A stretch of 64,000 nucleotides of DNA from a virus. Position 1 is the stretch's first letter. Each line of letters starts with the position of its first letter. Positions 60,001 to 64,000 of this stretch are shown in pieces. Location of the stretch: IMG/VR virus record IMGVR_UViG_3300034101_003424, positions 28,767 to 92,766 of that record; one strand, written 5' to 3'. The position numbers and the translations under genes were made by a program. Below the pieces are notes generated by a model that made no database searches, was not told the DNA's origin, and saw only the letters and a list, made by a program, of their open reading frames with translations.

Positions 60001-60240
60001 ATTTAAGACAAACTTTTTTTAAATTAATTTTTGCCTCTCTAATTACCCTCTCTCTTTATAACACTGCAAAGATAAGCATAAAAACAATACCTAGTAGTTA
60101 ATAGAGTGTTAATGTTTTCTCTATTATAGTTAAGGAAAAGTTAAGATCCGCGCCTGCAAAAATTACTCAGGCAGGGCTTTGCCCTGCCCTGAGCGAAATT
60201 CACTGACATGAAAGATCCCTCCCGGAGTTAACCAGGAGGG
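60001..60240. repeat. Repeat block R2 with hairpin
   Basis: About 220 bp nearly identical to 61795-62010: a TATCTTTGC promoter box (minus, about 60068), GTTAA repeats, then CTCAGGCAGGGC-TTT-GCCCTGCCCTGAG (60166-60193) and a CCCTCC...GGAGGG hairpin followed by TTTTTAT. Confidence 0.75.
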
Positions 60241-60247
60241 TTTTTAT

Positions 60248-60724
60248 TTACGAGTGCATATTAACTAAGACAACAAAGGTAAGTTCGCCATCACAACCTA
60301 AGTCAGTAATGCCAGGCTCATCAATATACCCATCATAAAATGTATCTGACCATATATCAATTTTAGTAGGGTCTGAAAGAGATGATATTTCAGCTTGCTC
60401 TTTGCAATATTTGGAAGCAAGCGTCCAATCAAAAGACTTAACTAATACAGTACTTCCTAAATTAGACACCTTGAGGAATGCTTGCTTATAGTAATCATTT
60501 ACCTCTGTTAAGAAATCAAATCTATTTGGGTCATTGAGTAATTCATCCTTAGTTATCCATTTCTCATCAAAAGATTCAGAGAATGATTTGTCTTCTTTGC
60601 AATGAGAACCCATGATAGTAAACCAATTATTCTCTGTACCCCAATCAAATAGATAGTCTTCAACAATGCCAATAGCGTCGGAATGAGAATCAGCTTTTGT
60701 TCTAATTAAATGCAGATTGTGCAT
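60248..60724 (-). CDS. Hypothetical protein, 158 aa
   Basis: MHNLHLIRTKADSHSDAIGI start and a long acidic alpha-beta body (SDTFYDGYIDEPGITDLG). I recall related proteins in other phages. Leader with ACCACTTAAAA. Confidence 0.72.
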   Translation of the reverse strand: MHNLHLIRTKADSHSDAIGIVEDYLFDWGTENNWFTIMGSHCKEDKSFSESFDEKWITKDELLNDPNRFDFLTEVNDYYKQAFLKVSNLGSTVLVKSFDWTLASKYCKEQAEISSLSDPTKIDIWSDTFYDGYIDEPGITDLGCDGELTFVVLVNMHS

Positions 60725-60753
60725 AATTTTAAAATTTTAAGTGGTGATTAATA

Positions 60754-60918
60754 TTACTTACTTTTTAATTCCAAATACCTATCCTCCGGAACAAAGTAAG
60801 CAGAAGAGCCTATATTAGCTAAATGTTCCATGTCGTTCATTAATATACATTCATCAAACCATTCCACATCCATTAACATTTGACTTTCAGGCCAACAAAC
60901 TAAAACATATTTTTCCAT
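60754..60918 (-). CDS. Small hypothetical protein, 54 aa
   Basis: Start at the ATG at 60918 (MEKYVLVCWPESQMLMDVEW), below composite element E12; upstream codons belong to the promoter. Confidence 0.68.
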   Translation of the reverse strand: MEKYVLVCWPESQMLMDVEWFDECILMNDMEHLANIGSSAYFVPEDRYLELKSK

Positions 60919-60953
60919 TGTTAAAATATTTAAAGTGGTTAATAATCTTATGC

Positions 60954-60993
60954 AAAAATAGGGGGAACATTTTACATTTCCAAACATTCCCCC
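60954..60993 (-). promoter_or_regulatory. Composite hairpin-promoter E12
   Basis: GGGGGAA/TTCCCCC arms; -7 TATTTTTGC; leader ACCACTTTAAA. Confidence 0.6.
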
Positions 60994-61006
60994 ACATTTT
61001 TTTAAA

Positions 61007-61732
61007 TTAATTTGCAAACTCCATAGAAAGATTGGCTAACCTCTCATTGATAATTGCAGTCTTGTTAGGGTCTTTCAAGGCAGAATACTTTCTCCTACCT
61101 GCAAACCCATTAATCAATTTTTCTTGAAGACGATTCTGAATAGCCCAAAGCGTATTATCATCATCTGCGAACCTTTCTGACGCAAGTAATACCTTAGCCT
61201 CATTTTCTGTAAAGGCTCTCTTAAAACGCAAAGCAGCAGCCTTCATGGCAAATTCAATAGCCTTTTCTTCGGTCAAGTTTACAGACATTTGCTGCAATAC
61301 GTATTCCTCAAGTTTAGGTAACAAATCAAAAAAGTTGGCTACGATTTCACCCGATATAACTTTCTCTGAAATATCCATAGCTTTCTTTCCGAAATGCCTT
61401 ACTTTGAAAATCTTAGATTCAAATCTTGAGTCAGAGACCGTTAGTCCGTTTGAGCATACTAATCTGAATATTCCCATTGAACATTCAAACCCAACCGTTC
61501 CGTCAAACGAATTGCGGATAACAACTTCGGGATATAAAGTTTCACCTTTCAAGATTAATTCCTTATTGTACCTCATTCTAATAAGGTGCGCGGAACTTTT
61601 AGCGCCTTTCTTTTTAGTCTGAAAGCCTGAAAGATGAAAGCCATTAGACTGAAGGTCATTAATCAATTTTTGTGAGCTGATAGCTACATACTTCGCGCTT
61701 AGATTTGCGCTTTTTACTTCTGAAAGAATCAT
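61007..61732 (-). CDS. DUF932 family protein, 241 aa
   Basis: RNSFDGTVGFECSMGIFRLVCSNGLTVSD is the core DUF932 signature found in phage and plasmid proteins of unknown function; KAAALRFKRAFTENE follows. Start at the ATG at 61732. Its leader has the ACCACTTTAAA motif. Confidence 0.83.
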   Translation of the reverse strand: MILSEVKSANLSAKYVAISSQKLINDLQSNGFHLSGFQTKKKGAKSSAHLIRMRYNKELILKGETLYPEVVIRNSFDGTVGFECSMGIFRLVCSNGLTVSDSRFESKIFKVRHFGKKAMDISEKVISGEIVANFFDLLPKLEEYVLQQMSVNLTEEKAIEFAMKAAALRFKRAFTENEAKVLLASERFADDDNTLWAIQNRLQEKLINGFAGRRKYSALKDPNKTAIINERLANLSMEFAN

Positions 61733-61789
61733 AGTTTTTAAAAATTTAAAGTGGTTAAGAATCTGATGCAAAGATAAAGAGTAATTTTC

Positions 61790-62052
61790 TATTTTCCAAA
61801 TTTAAGGCAAACTTTTTTTAAATTAATTTTCTGCCTTTCTAATTACCCTCTCTCTTTATAACACTGCAAAGATAAGCATAAAAACAATACATAGTAGTTA
61901 AAGGAGTGTTAATGTTTTCCCTATTATAGTTAAGGAAATGTTAAGATTCGGATCCACGAAATTTACTCAGGCAGGGCTTTGCCCTGCCCTGAGCGAAATT
62001 CACTGGCATGACAAATCCCCGACGGACACTAAATCCGACGGGGCAAAAAACA
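61790..62052. repeat. Repeat block R3 with hairpins
   Basis: Near copy of R2: promoter box at about 61866, GTTAA repeats, hairpin CTCAGGCAGGGC...GCCCTGCCCTGAG (61966-61993) and a second hairpin CCCCGACGG...CCGACGGGG (62018-62044). Confidence 0.75.
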
Positions 62053-62064
62053 AGTCATGTATTC

Positions 62065-62292
62065 TTATCTGAGCTTTGCTTTGAAGTACTTAAAAACTTC
62101 GGGGATATGTTTCTTATAGTATGGTTGATTATCCTTAAGCCACTCTTTTAGTTCTTTGTCGTCCTTAAAAGGTGCTGTCCAGGAATGACCGTTAAATGAG
62201 ATACAATTAGAAACAATTCTATTAAACGTGGGTTCTAGTTCATTGATAAAATCTTGAACAGTCCAACCTTCCCAAATATGCTTATTATTCAT
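62065..62292 (-). CDS. Conserved small phage protein, 75 aa
   Basis: HIWEGWTVQDFINELEPTFN and DNQPYYKKHIPEVFKYF recur, as I recall, in phages of many hosts. Function unknown. Start at the ATG at 62292. Confidence 0.78.
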   Translation of the reverse strand: MNNKHIWEGWTVQDFINELEPTFNRIVSNCISFNGHSWTAPFKDDKELKEWLKDNQPYYKKHIPEVFKYFKAKLR

Positions 62293-62330
62293 TTTACTTT
62301 TTTTAAGTTTTTCGCGGGGATTAATATGTT

Positions 62331-62372
62331 TCAAAGATAGGGAGAACATTTTACATTTCCAAACATTCTCCC
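62331..62372 (-). promoter_or_regulatory. Composite hairpin-promoter E13
   Basis: GGGAGAA/TTCTCCC arms, a compensated variant of E12; -7 TATCTTTGA. Its leader has CCCCGC where others have ACCACT. Confidence 0.63.
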
Positions 62373-62387
62373 ATCTTTTTTTAAATT

Positions 62388-62813
62388 CTATCCATATACA
62401 ATTTCATTAAGAAATACAGTCTGCAAAACAACATCCCCAGTAACTGCATCATCATTTTCATTTATCATATCTAACAGATGATCTAAAGGAACATTCTTAA
62501 CTCTCTCGTGAACGTCAGCGAGGTTTATGGAATTGAAGAAGTTAATATCTTCTAACTCGCTGCCATCTTCTTCAATTGTCAGGAAATTCCCGTCCCTGAG
62601 AATCTGCATCAATATGTCTTCGTAGCATATAGCTTGAAACTCTGAGGAATCACTAGTCAAGTTAGCCTTGGCATTTTTGTAGTGTTCATGAGCGTATCCT
62701 ACGGACAGGCCGTATCCTGAACACATATAATCCAATGAATTACATAAAGCATTGAAAAAAATCTCTTCGCTCAATTCATTTGTAAGCGAAATTTTTAAAC
62801 CTTCTTTGTTCAT
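62388..62813 (-). CDS. Conserved phage protein, 141 aa
   Basis: An acidic helical protein (ALCNSLDYMCSGYGLSVGYA). Similar small acidic proteins occur in phages as I recall. Leader with ACCACTTAAAT. Confidence 0.72.
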   Translation of the reverse strand: MNKEGLKISLTNELSEEIFFNALCNSLDYMCSGYGLSVGYAHEHYKNAKANLTSDSSEFQAICYEDILMQILRDGNFLTIEEDGSELEDINFFNSINLADVHERVKNVPLDHLLDMINENDDAVTGDVVLQTVFLNEIVYG

Positions 62814-62855
62814 TTTTTAAGTATTTAAGTGGTGATTAAGATATTGAAATTCTAC

Positions 62856-63083
62856 TTATCTGTTTTCCATAATTTGACTAATCATAATATCCATTGCTTC
62901 CTTATGCGTGAGAATGTTTCCAAACTCTAACATACTTTCTTCATCATAATATACTCCATTTCTATCATTCCATTTCAGCCAACTAATTAGGCTTTCCCTT
63001 GTCCATTTGCTTAACTCCTCTCTTAATTGCAACTCATTCATAGAATCATCTAAAATTCCATAAAAATTATGTCTTGTTTCCAT
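62856..63083 (-). CDS. Hypothetical protein, 75 aa
   Basis: Start at the ATG at 63083 (METRHNFYGILDDSMNELQL). Helical with WTRESLISWLKWNDRNGVYY. Not recognised. Confidence 0.7.
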   Translation of the reverse strand: METRHNFYGILDDSMNELQLREELSKWTRESLISWLKWNDRNGVYYDEESMLEFGNILTHKEAMDIMISQIMENR

Positions 63084-63113
63084 AGATACTTTATTTAAGT
63101 GGTGATTAATATA

Positions 63114-63156
63114 AGGCAAAGATAAGGGGAATATTTAACATATCCAAACATTCCCC
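63114..63156 (-). promoter_or_regulatory. Composite hairpin-promoter E14
   Basis: GGGGAAT/ATTCCCC arms; -33 TTTG, N20, TATCTTTGC; leader ACCACTTAAAT. Confidence 0.66.
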
Positions 63157-63165
63157 TCACATTTT

Positions 63166-63660
63166 TTACGCTAATTGAAAAATTTCTTTTGCTTTTAAAG
63201 ACTGAATACAATCAAGCTCAATCATTCTCAATTCAAAGGTATTAGATTCCGTTTCCGGTTCTATTTCCTGCATTCTCTTAACTAAGGCTAATCGGTTCCG
63301 TTCTGTCGTTGCGTCCGGAAATCCCCATTTAACCTGCTTTCCTGGAATTAAGAACACGCGTAGAAATCTCTTAAGGTTCTTTGGATTGTCGAATAAATGC
63401 CCTTTGCTATCCAACGCTCTAGCCCAACCCGGATTAATAGCCACGCCTTCGCCTTCTCTATTCTCTAATCTTGTTTTGTAGGTGCTACCCAACTGACAAG
63501 TACGGAAAGTAATACAACGCACTTCTTCGCGTGTAATACCATTGGCAGCCAACCAACCATAGGTTAATTTTTTTGCTACCTTATCTGCTGATGACTCATA
63601 CTGGATAGCGGCAAACGTGTTTTTAGGCGATAAGCCCTCGATGAAATTTAGAATACTCAT
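63166..63660 (-). CDS. Hypothetical protein, 164 aa
   Basis: Not recognised. A basic alpha-beta protein (REEVRCITFRTCQLGSTYK). Leader carries ACTACTTAATC, a diverged motif. Confidence 0.72.
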   Translation of the reverse strand: MSILNFIEGLSPKNTFAAIQYESSADKVAKKLTYGWLAANGITREEVRCITFRTCQLGSTYKTRLENREGEGVAINPGWARALDSKGHLFDNPKNLKRFLRVFLIPGKQVKWGFPDATTERNRLALVKRMQEIEPETESNTFELRMIELDCIQSLKAKEIFQLA

Positions 63661-63689
63661 AAGACTTGTTGATTAAGTAGTTTAAAATT

Positions 63690-63880
63690 ATGATACAAAG
63701 ATAAGCATAAAAACAACACATAGTAGTTAAGGTAGTGTTAATGTTTTCCCTATTTTAGTTAAAGAAATGTTAAGATCCGGATCCGCAAAATTTACTCAGG
63801 CAGGGCTTTGCCCTGCCTTAGCGAAATTCACTGGCATGAAAGATCCCCGACGGACACTAAATCCGACGGGGCTAAAAAAC
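63690..63880. repeat. Repeat block R4 with hairpins
   Basis: Fourth copy: promoter box at about 63694, GTTAA repeats, CTCAGGCAGGGC...GCCCTGCCTTAG (63795-63821) and the same CCCCGACGG hairpin as R3. Confidence 0.72.
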
Positions 63881-63894
63881 AAGTTATTATATTT

Positions 63895-64000
63895 TTAGTA
63901 GTTTATGCCTCCTTCGCATCTACCGTTATTAAAAATTTGGTCGTCGCTTGGGTCTTCGTCGTAAATTGTTAGTATGTAATTTACAAAGTTTTCTAAGTCC
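63895..64000 (-). CDS. Hypothetical protein, 5' end cut by window
   Basis: The last 34 codons are visible, ending NNGRCEGGINY before TAA. Acidic with DEDPSDDQ. Too short to classify. Confidence 0.65.
   Translation of the reverse strand, partial: DLENFVNYILTIYDEDPSDDQIFNNGRCEGGINY

Overview
The window is part of a large tailed-phage (Caudoviricetes) genome. The likely host is a member of the Bacteroidota. Evidence: DNA is AT-rich; tail-fibre genes carry collagen-like repeats and S74 intramolecular chaperones; there is an endolysin; genes are packed and often overlap; and some 20 minus-strand promoters fit the Bacteroidota pattern TTG-N19-21-TAnnTTTG. Several structural genes resemble, from memory, those of aquatic T4-like phages. 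No capsid, terminase or polymerase gene is visible, so this is only part of the genome.

Layout. 1-1369 is the end of a minus-strand membrane-protein gene. 1.8-30.1 kb is almost all plus strand and looks late: fibre and tail genes, then two gene blocks that could modify protein or glycan (2-oxoglutarate oxygenases, sulfotransferases, glycosyltransferases), more collagen and kelch-like fibres, an amidase endolysin and two ParB-like proteins. Eight transcription units here start just after a TATTTATA box, a candidate late promoter. 30.1-42.8 kb is minus strand: thymidylate synthase ThyX, a PAP2-family phosphatase, an RNA ligase, a metallophosphoesterase, a P-loop kinase, a DEDD exonuclease, and five tRNA-like RNAs with expanded D-loop or anticodon regions. 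42.9-47.0 kb is a tandem array of 21 small, overlapping, related genes coding for V-x-x-Q type repeat proteins of 54-85 residues, directly upstream of a DUF6745-like gene. 47.0-48.4 kb is mostly non-coding or small membrane ORFs. 48.4-64 kb is a typical early region: many small hypothetical genes, two cytosine-methyltransferase-like proteins, a nucleotide-sugar epimerase, DUF932 and DUF1281-like proteins, and a sixth tRNA-like RNA.

The early genes share a regulatory architecture. A covarying inverted repeat spans the promoter spacer and may also terminate the gene before it; a conserved ACCACTTAAA-type leader follows. A four-copy hairpin repeat lies between genes.

Most unusual items: the 21-gene array; the tRNA-like RNAs with inserts beside an RNA-repair gene set (ligase, phosphatase-like, kinase-like); and collagen-like fibres beside oxygenase, glycosyltransferase and sulfotransferase genes. 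Family names come from motif reading and memory; no database was searched.
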